Assembly: GCA_937858255.1 (NCBI GenBank)
Contig: CALLZQ010000157.1
Coordinates: 1 to 5,713, forward strand
Direction: 5' to 3'
Length of the DNA stretch: 5,713 bases
Source of the DNA: an uncultured Tabrizicola sp.
GTDB taxonomy: Bacteria; Pseudomonadota; Alphaproteobacteria; Rhodobacterales; Rhodobacteraceae
Under the pieces are notes generated by a model. The model was not told the DNA's origin, did not search any database, and saw nothing but the letters and a program-made list of their open reading frames with translations. Position 1 is the first letter of the stretch. Every line of letters starts with the position of its first letter. Of this stretch, positions 1 to 5,008 are shown one piece after another. The position numbers were made by a program, and so were the translations under genes.

Positions 1-367
1 GGAGACGGCGGTGGATGCGATGGCGGTTTCGGTTGGCAATCTGCATTTGCAGCAGGCCGCCGGCGGCCCGCTGGATGAGGGGCGGCTCGCCGCGATTTCT
101 GCGGCGACCGGGGTGCCGCTGGTCATCCATGGTGGTTCAGGTGTGCCGCATGATCAACGCCAGCGCCTCGCCCGCGACAGCCACATCTGCAAGTTCAACA
201 TCGGCACCGAATTGCGCCAGAGCTTTGGTGCGGCCCTGCGCGGGGTACTGGCCCGGGATGCCGAGGTCTTTGACCGGCTGGCGATCCTTTCAACCACCGA
301 ACCGGAAATCGAGGCCACCGCGCGCCGGATCATCGCCGAGCTGGGCGGGGCGGGACGGGGCGTCTAA
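1..367 (+). CDS. Class II ketose-bisphosphate aldolase, C-terminal part (partial at left edge)
   Basis: The open frame enters from the left edge (first full codon at 2) and ends at TAA 365-367, leaving 121 residues. It resembles the C-terminal part of zinc-dependent class II aldolases (FbaA/GatY/KbaY group), cytoplasmic enzymes that reversibly split fructose- or tagatose-1,6-bisphosphate, or related substrates, into dihydroxyacetone phosphate and an aldehyde. Visible signatures are VSVGNLH, whose His (fragment residue 15) matches a zinc ligand; VIHGGSGVP, with the second zinc His (residue 43) and the phosphate-binding glycine loop; and KFNIGTELRQ (65-74), matching the NI(G/D)T phosphate-binding stretch. 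The VSVGN.H form looks closer to the tagatose/ketose-bisphosphate branch than to the glycolytic enzyme, but the substrate cannot be decided from this fragment. Its stop interlocks with that of the convergent trhO gene. The family call is solid; the exact substrate is unknown. Confidence 0.87.
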   Translation, partial: ETAVDAMAVSVGNLHLQQAAGGPLDEGRLAAISAATGVPLVIHGGSGVPHDQRQRLARDSHICKFNIGTELRQSFGAALRGVLARDAEVFDRLAILSTTEPEIEATARRIIAELGGAGRGV

Positions 368-375
368 CCGCCCAG
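341..375. repeat. 8-bp inverted repeat spanning the aldolase/trhO stop codons
   Basis: CTGGGCGG (341-348) and CCGCCCAG (368-375) are exact reverse complements, separated by 19 nt containing both stop codons of the convergent pair. As RNA from either strand it could form a GC-rich stem-loop. There is no T-tract on either side, so a classical intrinsic terminator is not supported. It may slow or stop convergent transcription, or be a by-product of GC-rich coding sequence. Confidence 0.35.
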
Positions 376-1266
376 ATGCACCTCACCACGCGCGGCGGCC
401 AGATCCATCTGGTGCTGCCGCTCGCGGAAACGGGCGCGATCAGCCTCGCTGTATTCGCCAACACAGGCAGGGCAGCAGACACCCTTTTCATAGGCCGGAT
501 GCTGCCGCGCCTCGGGCGTGACCGCCCGGCGACAGGCGCCGCAGCTTTCGTTCTGCCCCGGGACCAGACCATGACCGACCGACACACGGCCATCAAAGAC
601 AAAGCATTCGCCTTGCCAGAGGCTCTGGTCCTGCGGCACCTCTTCCAGATATTTCAGAATGCCGCCACGCAGGTGAAAGACCTCTTCCACCCCCTGCGAC
701 AACAGGTAGTTGGTCGATTTCTCACAGCGGATGCCACCGGTGCAGAACATGGCGATGCGCTTGTTGTGAAACCGCTCGCGGTTCTCTTCCCACCATTGCG
801 GAAATTCACGAAAGCTGCGGGTGCCCGGATCGACCGCGCCGGCAAAGGTGCCGATCGAGACCTCGTAATCATTGCGGGTGTCGATCACCGCCACATCGGG
901 GGAAGAAATCAGCGCGTTCCAGTCGGCCGCCTCGACGTAATGACCTACGCGGGCGCGCGGATCGACATCGGGCTGGCCCATGGTGACGATCTCACGCTTG
1001 AGCCTGACCTTCATCCGACCGAAAGGCATGGTTTCTGCCGGACTCTCTTTCCACTCCAGCCCCGCGCAACCGGGCAGCGCCTGGATATGGGCCAGCACCG
1101 CGTCAATCCCAGCGCGGGTGCCGGCGATGGTGCCATTGATCCCCTCGCCCGCCAGCAGCAGCGATCCCCTGATCCCGTGGCTGTTGCACAGGTCCAACAG
1201 CGGCCCCCGCAGGGCGGCAGGGTCATCAAAGCGGGTGAAGTGATAGAGGGCGCAAACGATCAGCAT
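364..1266 (-). CDS. trhO: tRNA uridine(34) hydroxylase TrhO (YceA family, rhodanese domain)
   Basis: A 300-residue cytoplasmic enzyme matching TrhO/YceA, which hydroxylates U34 of certain tRNAs to 5-hydroxyuridine in an oxygen-dependent reaction, the first step towards the cmo5U/mo5U wobble modifications. Domain order: an N-terminal ferredoxin-like domain (about 1-100, with LLLAGEGINGTIAGT at 36-50); a rhodanese domain (about 105-210) with IDTRNDYEVSIG at 128-139 and the family loop CTGGIRCEK, active-site Cys175 and Cys181; and a C-terminal segment with CGAC (242-245) and CCPAC (264-268), a probable metal-binding knuckle. The start is ATG at 1264-1266 because MLIVCALYHFTRF is where family similarity begins. 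Longer in-frame starts would read back through the divergent pncA start, and an AAGG stretch lies a few bases upstream. The gene is divergent from pncA (100 bp apart) and overlaps the aldolase gene tail to tail by 4 bp. All catalytic signatures are intact. Confidence 0.95.
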   Translation of the reverse strand: MLIVCALYHFTRFDDPAALRGPLLDLCNSHGIRGSLLLAGEGINGTIAGTRAGIDAVLAHIQALPGCAGLEWKESPAETMPFGRMKVRLKREIVTMGQPDVDPRARVGHYVEAADWNALISSPDVAVIDTRNDYEVSIGTFAGAVDPGTRSFREFPQWWEENRERFHNKRIAMFCTGGIRCEKSTNYLLSQGVEEVFHLRGGILKYLEEVPQDQSLWQGECFVFDGRVSVGHGLVPGQNESCGACRRAVTPEARQHPAYEKGVCCPACVGEYSEADRARFRERQHQMDLAAARGEVHLGG

Positions 1267-1297
1267 CCCCTGCCCTTGCCGCGAAGTGCGGCGGAAT

Positions 1298-1314
1298 TCA
1301 AGCGCCTCGCTTGA
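1298..1314. promoter_or_regulatory. Perfect inverted repeat in the trhO-pncA promoter region
   Basis: TCAAGCG (1298-1304), CCT, CGCTTGA (1308-1314) form a perfect 7-bp-arm palindrome in the 100-bp divergent spacer between trhO (start 1266) and pncA (start 1367). The right arm ends in TTGACG (1311-1316), which could be a -35 element for pncA, but no convincing -10 follows at 16-18 bp. The hexamer GAATTC (1294-1299) abuts the left arm. It could be an operator for one or both genes, or a hairpin in a 5' leader. No regulator can be named. Confidence 0.4.
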
Positions 1315-1337
1315 CGCAGGCCCTTTGGCGCGCTTAC

Positions 1338-1361
1338 CCAAGGAGGAGACAGCCAAGGAGG
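1338..1361 (+). promoter_or_regulatory. Tandem Shine-Dalgarno sequences upstream of pncA
   Basis: The 9-mer CCAAGGAGG occurs twice, at 1338-1346 and 1353-1361, 15 bp apart. The second AAGGAGG ends 5 nt before the ATG at 1367 and fixes that start. The first has no start codon at a suitable distance, so it appears to be an orphan ribosome-binding sequence that may act as a standby site. Confidence 0.7.
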
Positions 1362-1366
1362 GCGCC

Positions 1367-1975
1367 ATGCGCGATGAGACCGAAGCCCTGATCGTGATCG
1401 ACGTGCAGAACGATTTCTGCCCCGGTGGTGCCTTGGCCGTAGCCGAAGGTGATCAGATCATCGGACGCATCAACGCGCTGATGGATGAGTTCGCGGTGGT
1501 CGCGCTGACGCAGGATTGGCACCCGGCGGATCACGCCTCTTTCGCGGCCAATCACCCGGGGGCAGCGCCGTTCAGCCTGGTGCAGATGCCCTATGGGCCG
1601 CAGGTCCTGTGGCCCACCCATTGCGTGCAGGGCACCGCAGGCGCGTCGTTTCACCCGGCTTTGCGCACTGATCCGGCGCAGATCGTGATCCGCAAAGGCT
1701 TTCGCAGCGCGATCGACAGCTATTCCGCCTTCTTTGAGAATGACCGCCAGACCCCGACCGGGCTGGAGGGCTATCTGCGTAGCCGCGGCATCAGCCGGCT
1801 GACACTGACCGGCCTTGCCACCGATTACTGCGTTGCCTATTCGGCGCTGGATGCCGCCCGGCTGGGCTTTGGCGTGACCGTGCTGACCGGGGCCTGCCGC
1901 GCCATCGACCTCAACGGCTCACTCGCCGAGGCCCTGTCGCAGATGGCCGCAGCCGGTGTGGTGCTGACCGATTAA
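1367..1975 (+). CDS. pncA: Nicotinamidase (bifunctional nicotinamidase/pyrazinamidase) PncA
   Basis: A 202-residue cytoplasmic cysteine hydrolase of the isochorismatase-like fold that deamidates nicotinamide to nicotinate plus ammonia, the entry step of NAD salvage by the Preiss-Handler route. Visible signatures: IDVQNDFCPGGAL with catalytic Asp12; TQDWHPADH with metal ligands Asp50 and His52; WPTHCVQGT with His85, a probable third metal ligand; Lys110 in the IRKG motif; DSYSAFF at 117-123; and LATDYCV with nucleophile Cys155. The Asp-Lys-Cys triad is complete and the length is close to that of the E. coli enzyme. The ATG at 1367 is preferred over an in-frame GTG at 1286 because AAGGAGG lies 5 nt upstream and family similarity begins with ALIVIDVQNDF. 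Its product feeds PncB, encoded downstream on the same strand but beyond an opposite-strand gene. The TAA stop interlocks with that of the convergent oxidoreductase gene. Confidence 0.96.
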   Translation: MRDETEALIVIDVQNDFCPGGALAVAEGDQIIGRINALMDEFAVVALTQDWHPADHASFAANHPGAAPFSLVQMPYGPQVLWPTHCVQGTAGASFHPALRTDPAQIVIRKGFRSAIDSYSAFFENDRQTPTGLEGYLRSRGISRLTLTGLATDYCVAYSALDAARLGFGVTVLTGACRAIDLNGSLAEALSQMAAAGVVLTD

Positions 1976-2943
1976 TCCGCCAGTTCCAGAACGGTCGATC
2001 CCAGCTTGTGCCGGCTTTCGGCCAGGGCATGCGCCTCGGCGATCCGGTCGAAAGGCATCTGCGCGCCGATCAGCGGTCTGAGCCGCCCATCAGCCGCCAT
2101 TTCGGCAAGGGTCTGCACATCTTCGACCCGCTCGGGCGCCACCCCGCCAAGGATACGCCGCCCCTTGCCCAAGCGCCAAAGGATGACGCCAAGCATCTGG
2201 GGCACATCGGCCAGCACCTGACAAAGCCTGCCGGCAGGGGCGAGCCAGGCCAGCGCCTCGGCCCGATGAACGATGCCGGCAGCATCGACGATCAGATCCC
2301 AGTTCGTCCCGGCAGGCATCGGGCCGCCGCTGGCGATGTGATCTGTCAGCCCCAGCGCTGCCAGCGCCGGCGCCTTGTCAGCGCTGCACATCACCGTCAC
2401 CTGTGCGCCCTTGGCCCGGGCGATCTGGGCCGCCGCGCTGCCGACTGCCCCTGCGGCCCCGGTCACAAGTACGCGGTCCCGCGCCCGAAGTGCGGCGCGG
2501 TCATGCAGGAAATAAAGCGCTGTCGTGCCGCCAAACGGCAGCGCCGCCGCCTGGGCAAAACTCAGGTTGTCGGGTTTGCGGACGATGGCGGCCGTTTCAG
2601 GCAGGCAGGCATATTCGGCATGCAGACCCAGACGCATCCCGGCAAAGACGATGACCTGATCACCCTTGCGCCATTGCGTGACACCCGGTCCGGTTTCGGC
2701 CACAACCCCGGCCCCCTCGGACCCGAGGATGGGCTTGCGCAGGCCGCGCAAACCATAGGCCAGCCGTACCATCGGCCCCAGACCGCGCGGCACATCCATC
2801 GCACGCAGCCGGTAATCCGCCGAAGTGACTGTTACCGCCTTCATGCGGATCAACACCTCGCCCGCGCGGGGTGTGGGGCGGGGCACCTCTTCGATCCTGA
2901 CGTTTTCGGGGGGGCCATAGCGGTGAACGGTGGCGGCTTTCAT
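1972..2943 (-). CDS. Zinc-independent MDR-family NAD(P)-dependent oxidoreductase (quinone-oxidoreductase-like)
   Basis: A 323-residue medium-chain dehydrogenase/reductase of the quinone oxidoreductase/zeta-crystallin type, cytoplasmic and probably NADPH-dependent. The N-terminal GroES-like domain (about 1-125) includes GEVLIRMKAVTVTSADYRLR (28-47) and ILGSEGAGVVAETGPGV (72-88). The Rossmann domain (about 126-260) has PFGGTTALYFL (136-146) and the nucleotide-binding loop VLVTGAAGAVGSAAAQIA (158-175). The C-terminus, IAEAHALAESRHKLGSTVLEL, is typical of the family. The cysteine cluster of a structural zinc is absent and the catalytic-zinc pattern of alcohol dehydrogenases is not seen; the position after GSEGAGVV where those enzymes carry zinc ligands holds none. 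The start ATG is at 2941-2943, with GAGG 7 nt upstream, and gives the expected MKAATVHRYGPPENV opening. The substrate cannot be predicted. The gene lies between pncA and pncB on the opposite strand, with a 4-bp tail overlap with pncA. Confidence 0.92.
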   Translation of the reverse strand: MKAATVHRYGPPENVRIEEVPRPTPRAGEVLIRMKAVTVTSADYRLRAMDVPRGLGPMVRLAYGLRGLRKPILGSEGAGVVAETGPGVTQWRKGDQVIVFAGMRLGLHAEYACLPETAAIVRKPDNLSFAQAAALPFGGTTALYFLHDRAALRARDRVLVTGAAGAVGSAAAQIARAKGAQVTVMCSADKAPALAALGLTDHIASGGPMPAGTNWDLIVDAAGIVHRAEALAWLAPAGRLCQVLADVPQMLGVILWRLGKGRRILGGVAPERVEDVQTLAEMAADGRLRPLIGAQMPFDRIAEAHALAESRHKLGSTVLELAD

Positions 2944-2999
2944 CCCTGGACCTCACACATATTTTGACCAGGCAGTAAAATCGCACTTCCGCAACGGCA

Positions 3000-3017
3000 A
3001 GTCGGGAATTCCTGACT
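3000..3017. promoter_or_regulatory. 18-bp palindrome in the MDR-pncB promoter region, candidate operator
   Basis: AGTCGGGAATTCCTGACT is a palindrome with 8 of 9 base pairs matched (only G3004/T3013 fails), centred between 3008 and 3009. It lies 55 bp before the pncB ATG and 56 bp from the oxidoreductase ATG, near the middle of the 129-bp divergent spacer, a good place for a repressor acting on both genes. TAAAAT (2976-2981) could be a pncB -10 element, which would put the palindrome just inside the transcript, but no good -35 goes with it. NAD salvage genes in alphaproteobacteria are known targets of NrtR and NadQ; I cannot assign this site to either. Confidence 0.5.
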
Positions 3018-3072
3018 CCTCTTGCGCCCCGGGCCGGTCTTGTTGCACCAAGAGACGTTCGGAGGAAGCCAA

Positions 3073-4365
3073 ATGGTCGATATCGCCAGCCGCGTCTATA
3101 ATCACAAGTGGAAGATCGACCCGATCGTCCGCTCGCTGATCGACACTGACTTTTACAAACTGTTGATGTGCCAGTCGATCTTTCGCAACCGGCCCGACAC
3201 CCGCGTCACCTTCAGCCTGATCAACCGTACCAAATCGGTGCGGCTGGCCGATCTGATCGATGAGGGCGAACTGCGCGAGCAACTCGACCATATCCGCAGC
3301 CTCAGCCTGTCGCGCGGGGAAAGCACATGGCTGCGCGGCAATACCTTTTATGGCAAGCGGCAGATGTTCCGCCCCGATTTCATGGAGAGGTTCGAGAGCC
3401 TGCGCCTGCCCCCCTATCATCTGGAGAAACACGACGGGCAATATGAACTGACCTTTGAGGGCGCCTGGCCCGAGGCGATGTTGTGGGAGATACCGGCCCT
3501 TGCCGTGTTGATGGAATTGCGCGGGCGCGCGGTGCTGAAGGGCATGGGCCGGTTCGAGTTACAGGTGCTTTATGCCCGGGCGATGACCAAGCTGTGGGAA
3601 AAGGTGGAACGGCTGCGCCAGATCGACGGGCTGAAACTGGCCGATTTCGGCACACGCCGGCGGCATTCCTTCCTCTGGCAGGACTGGGCGGTGCAGGCGC
3701 TGATCGAGGGGCTGGAGGGCAAGTTCATCGGCACCTCGAACTGCCTGATCGCCATGCGGCGCGAAGTCGAGGCCATTGGCACCAATGCCCATGAATTGCC
3801 GATGGTCTATTCCGCCCTTGCCCCCGATGACGCCGCCCTCGCGCAGGCGCCCTATCAGGTGCTGGCCGATTGGCACGAAGAGCATGATGGCAATCTGCGC
3901 ATCATCCTGCCCGATACCTATGGCACCGAAGGCTTTCTGCGCCGCGCCCCCGACTGGCTGGCCAGTTGGACGGGCATTCGCATCGATTCGGGCGATCCGG
4001 CGACCGGTGCTGAAATCGCTATCCGTTGGTGGCGCGAACGCGGCGAGGATCCGACGAAAAAGCTGGTGATCTTTTCCGATGGTCTCGATGTCGAAAAGAT
4101 CGAAGAGTTGCACCGGCAATTCGTCGGGCGGGTCAAGGTTTCGTTCGGCTGGGGCACCATGCTGACCAATGATTTCCGCGGCCTTGCCCCGCAGGACGGG
4201 TTGGCGCCCTTCAGTCTGGTCTGCAAGGCAGTCAGCGCAAACGGGCGGCCCACGGTCAAACTGTCGGACAACCCGAACAAGGCCATGGGCCCGGCAGATG
4301 AAATCGCACGCTACAAGCGCGTGTTTGGTGTGGGCGATCAGCAGCCGATGCAGGTGGTGGTCTAG
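3073..4365 (+). CDS. pncB: Nicotinate phosphoribosyltransferase PncB
   Basis: A 430-residue cytoplasmic type II phosphoribosyltransferase that makes nicotinate mononucleotide from nicotinate and PRPP, coupled to ATP hydrolysis; it is the committed step of the Preiss-Handler pathway and uses the product of PncA. Visible signatures: [12 protein letters not shown] (21-32); [11 protein letters not shown] (190-200); [12 protein letters not shown] (218-229); GTNAHELPM (236-244), whose His240 aligns with the phosphorylated His of the family; RIDSGDP (303-309) in the phosphate/PRPP-binding part; FSDGLD (334-339); [11 protein letters not shown] (358-368); and [11 protein letters not shown] (396-406). 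It is about 30 residues longer than the E. coli protein. The ATG at 3073 is chosen because GGAGG (3061-3065) lies 7 nt upstream; an in-frame ATG at 3022 would add 17 residues, lacks such a site and would run over the promoter region. The TAG stop interlocks with that of the convergent Rrf2 gene in a CTAG tetramer. Confidence 0.96.
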   Translation: MVDIASRVYNHKWKIDPIVRSLIDTDFYKLLMCQSIFRNRPDTRVTFSLINRTKSVRLADLIDEGELREQLDHIRSLSLSRGESTWLRGNTFYGKRQMFRPDFMERFESLRLPPYHLEKHDGQYELTFEGAWPEAMLWEIPALAVLMELRGRAVLKGMGRFELQVLYARAMTKLWEKVERLRQIDGLKLADFGTRRRHSFLWQDWAVQALIEGLEGKFIGTSNCLIAMRREVEAIGTNAHELPMVYSALAPDDAALAQAPYQVLADWHEEHDGNLRIILPDTYGTEGFLRRAPDWLASWTGIRIDSGDPATGAEIAIRWWRERGEDPTKKLVIFSDGLDVEKIEELHRQFVGRVKVSFGWGTMLTNDFRGLAPQDGLAPFSLVCKAVSANGRPTVKLSDNPNKAMGPADEIARYKRVFGVGDQQPMQVVV

Positions 4366-4850
4366 GCGACAGGGCCCTGAGCCATCGCCCTGACCTGCCC
4401 GCAATCGGCCGCCCTCGGCGCCATGTCGAGCAAGGCCACAAGACCGCAATTGCCCTTGACCAGATCCTCAAGCGTTACCTGATCAAGCTCGTTATAAAAG
4501 GCATCGAGGGCACGGGCGATATAATTGCGCAGGCGGCAGGTCTGATGAAGGGGACAGGTGTTGGTCTCGGGGTCAAAGCATTCGGCAAAGGGTGTGCCGG
4601 ACTCAAATACCCGGAATACCCGACCGATGGAAATCTTGCCCATGCTCTCGGCCAGCCGCAACCCGCCGGCACGCCCGCGAATGGTTTCGACAAACCCGTG
4701 CTCATGCAACAGATTGACCACCTGTAGCAGGTGATTAACGCTGGCGTTGCAGCGCGTGGCAATCGCCGGCGTTCGCACAGTCTCACCCTCATTCGCCGCG
4801 CAGGCCATAAGGACCCTGACGGCCAGATTGGTTCGTGTCGTCAACCGCAT
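4362..4850 (-). CDS. Rrf2-family transcriptional regulator with three Fe-S cysteines (NsrR/RirA-like)
   Basis: A 162-residue DNA-binding protein of the Rrf2 family, which senses NO, iron or redox state through an Fe-S cluster. A winged helix spans about 1-80: [15 protein letters not shown] opens it, [14 protein letters not shown] (35-48) is the recognition-helix region and [11 protein letters not shown] (57-67) the wing. A dimerisation helix follows from about 105. Cys91, Cys99 and Cys105 (C-x7-C-x5-C) are the probable cluster ligands. The [10 protein letters not shown] and [15 protein letters not shown] parts resemble NsrR; the cysteine positions and Asn8 match RirA as I remember it, so the sensed signal is open. 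There is no His at 107, which argues against IscR. A tail of about 20 residues with Cys150 follows the usual end. The start is ATG 4848-4850, since similarity begins there; upstream GGAAAG is a weak ribosome site. The gene is divergent from the adaptor gene and probably controls it, itself, or both. Confidence 0.9.
   Translation of the reverse strand: MRLTTRTNLAVRVLMACAANEGETVRTPAIATRCNASVNHLLQVVNLLHEHGFVETIRGRAGGLRLAESMGKISIGRVFRVFESGTPFAECFDPETNTCPLHQTCRLRNYIARALDAFYNELDQVTLEDLVKGNCGLVALLDMAPRAADCGQVRAMAQGPVA
4370..4392. repeat. Stem-loop just after the pncB stop codon
   Basis: CAGGGC (4370-4375) and GCCCTG (4387-4392) pair across an 11-nt loop, starting 5 nt after the pncB stop. An alternative fold is the perfect palindrome CAGGGCCCTG (4370-4379). 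No T-tract follows, and the sequence is also the end of the Rrf2 coding region. It might stabilise the pncB mRNA 3' end or contribute to Rho-dependent or bidirectional termination. The evidence is weak. Confidence 0.3.
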
Positions 4851-4914
4851 GTAACAAGGCTTTCCGTTCTTCGGGGCGCGCGCCACAATCTGATGGCGCG
4901 GGAATACAGGGCGG

Positions 4915-4923
4915 ATCATAGCA
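4915..4923 (-). promoter_or_regulatory. Extended -10 element for the Rrf2 gene
   Basis: On the minus strand TGCTATGAT (4923 to 4915) matches the extended -10 form TGnTATAAT, with 5 of 6 hexamer bases. It predicts transcription from about 4908, giving a leader of about 57 nt before the ATG at 4850. No good -35 lies at 16-18 bp, which fits an activator-dependent promoter: the FNR-like box would be centred at -41.5. Confidence 0.5.
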
Positions 4924-4942
4924 CAGGCCGCGCCAGTCCATC

Positions 4943-4956
4943 TTGACCTAAGTCAT
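4943..4956. promoter_or_regulatory. FNR/CRP-type binding site candidate
   Basis: TTGACCTAAGTCAT has inverted halves TTGAC and GTCAT around 4 nt, matching the FNR/NNR/DNR consensus TTGA-N6-TCAA at all but the last base. Its centre (4949.5) is at -41.5 from the predicted start of the Rrf2 transcript (about 4908), the class II activator position. By symmetry it is also at -41.5 from a possible start at 4991 for the adaptor gene, whose -10 would be the weak TTACAT (4979-4984). Alternatively TTGACC alone could be a -35 hexamer. Confidence 0.45.
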
Positions 4957-4974
4957 ATCGGGAATTCCGGTTAT
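4955..4974. promoter_or_regulatory. Imperfect 20-bp palindrome, candidate operator of the adaptor gene
   Basis: ATATCGGGAATTCCGGTTAT pairs at 8 of 10 positions around the perfect core GGAATTCC (4961-4968). It lies between the FNR-like box and the possible -10 (4979-4984) of the adaptor gene, where a bound repressor would block RNA polymerase. The divergent Rrf2 protein is the obvious candidate ligand, but this is inference. It shares the 11-mer TCGGGAATTCC with the palindrome upstream of pncB. Confidence 0.4.
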
Positions 4975-5008
4975 CGCATTACATCCGGCGAGCTAACCGG
5001 AAAACGCC

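Noticed and set aside
376..1314. A 312-codon open frame on the plus strand antisense to trhO
   Set aside because: It mirrors a gene with full catalytic signatures; its translation shows no known motif. Long antisense frames are expected in GC-rich DNA.
1966..1996. GACCG/CGGTC inverted repeat across the pncA/oxidoreductase junction as a terminator
   Set aside because: Arms of only 5 bp with a 21-nt loop and no T-tract; expected by chance in such GC-rich sequence.
2008..2967. A 319-codon plus-strand frame antisense to the MDR oxidoreductase gene
   Set aside because: Shadow frame with low-complexity Pro/Arg/Gly/His content and no domain; the minus-strand MDR protein is unmistakable.
2964..2981. 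TTGACC followed by TAAAAT upstream of pncB as a sigma-70 promoter
   Set aside because: The two elements are only 6 bp apart, far from 16-18 bp, and there is no second half-site to make TTGACC an FNR-type box.
3559..4449. A 296-codon minus-strand frame antisense to pncB, running into the Rrf2 gene
   Set aside because: No recognisable motif; it overlaps two well-supported genes in other frames.
4362..4850. Assignment of the Rrf2 protein as IscR
   Set aside because: IscR uses C-x5-C-x5-C plus a His at about 107; here the spacing is C-x7-C-x5-C and the residue at 107 is Leu. No isc/suf genes are nearby.
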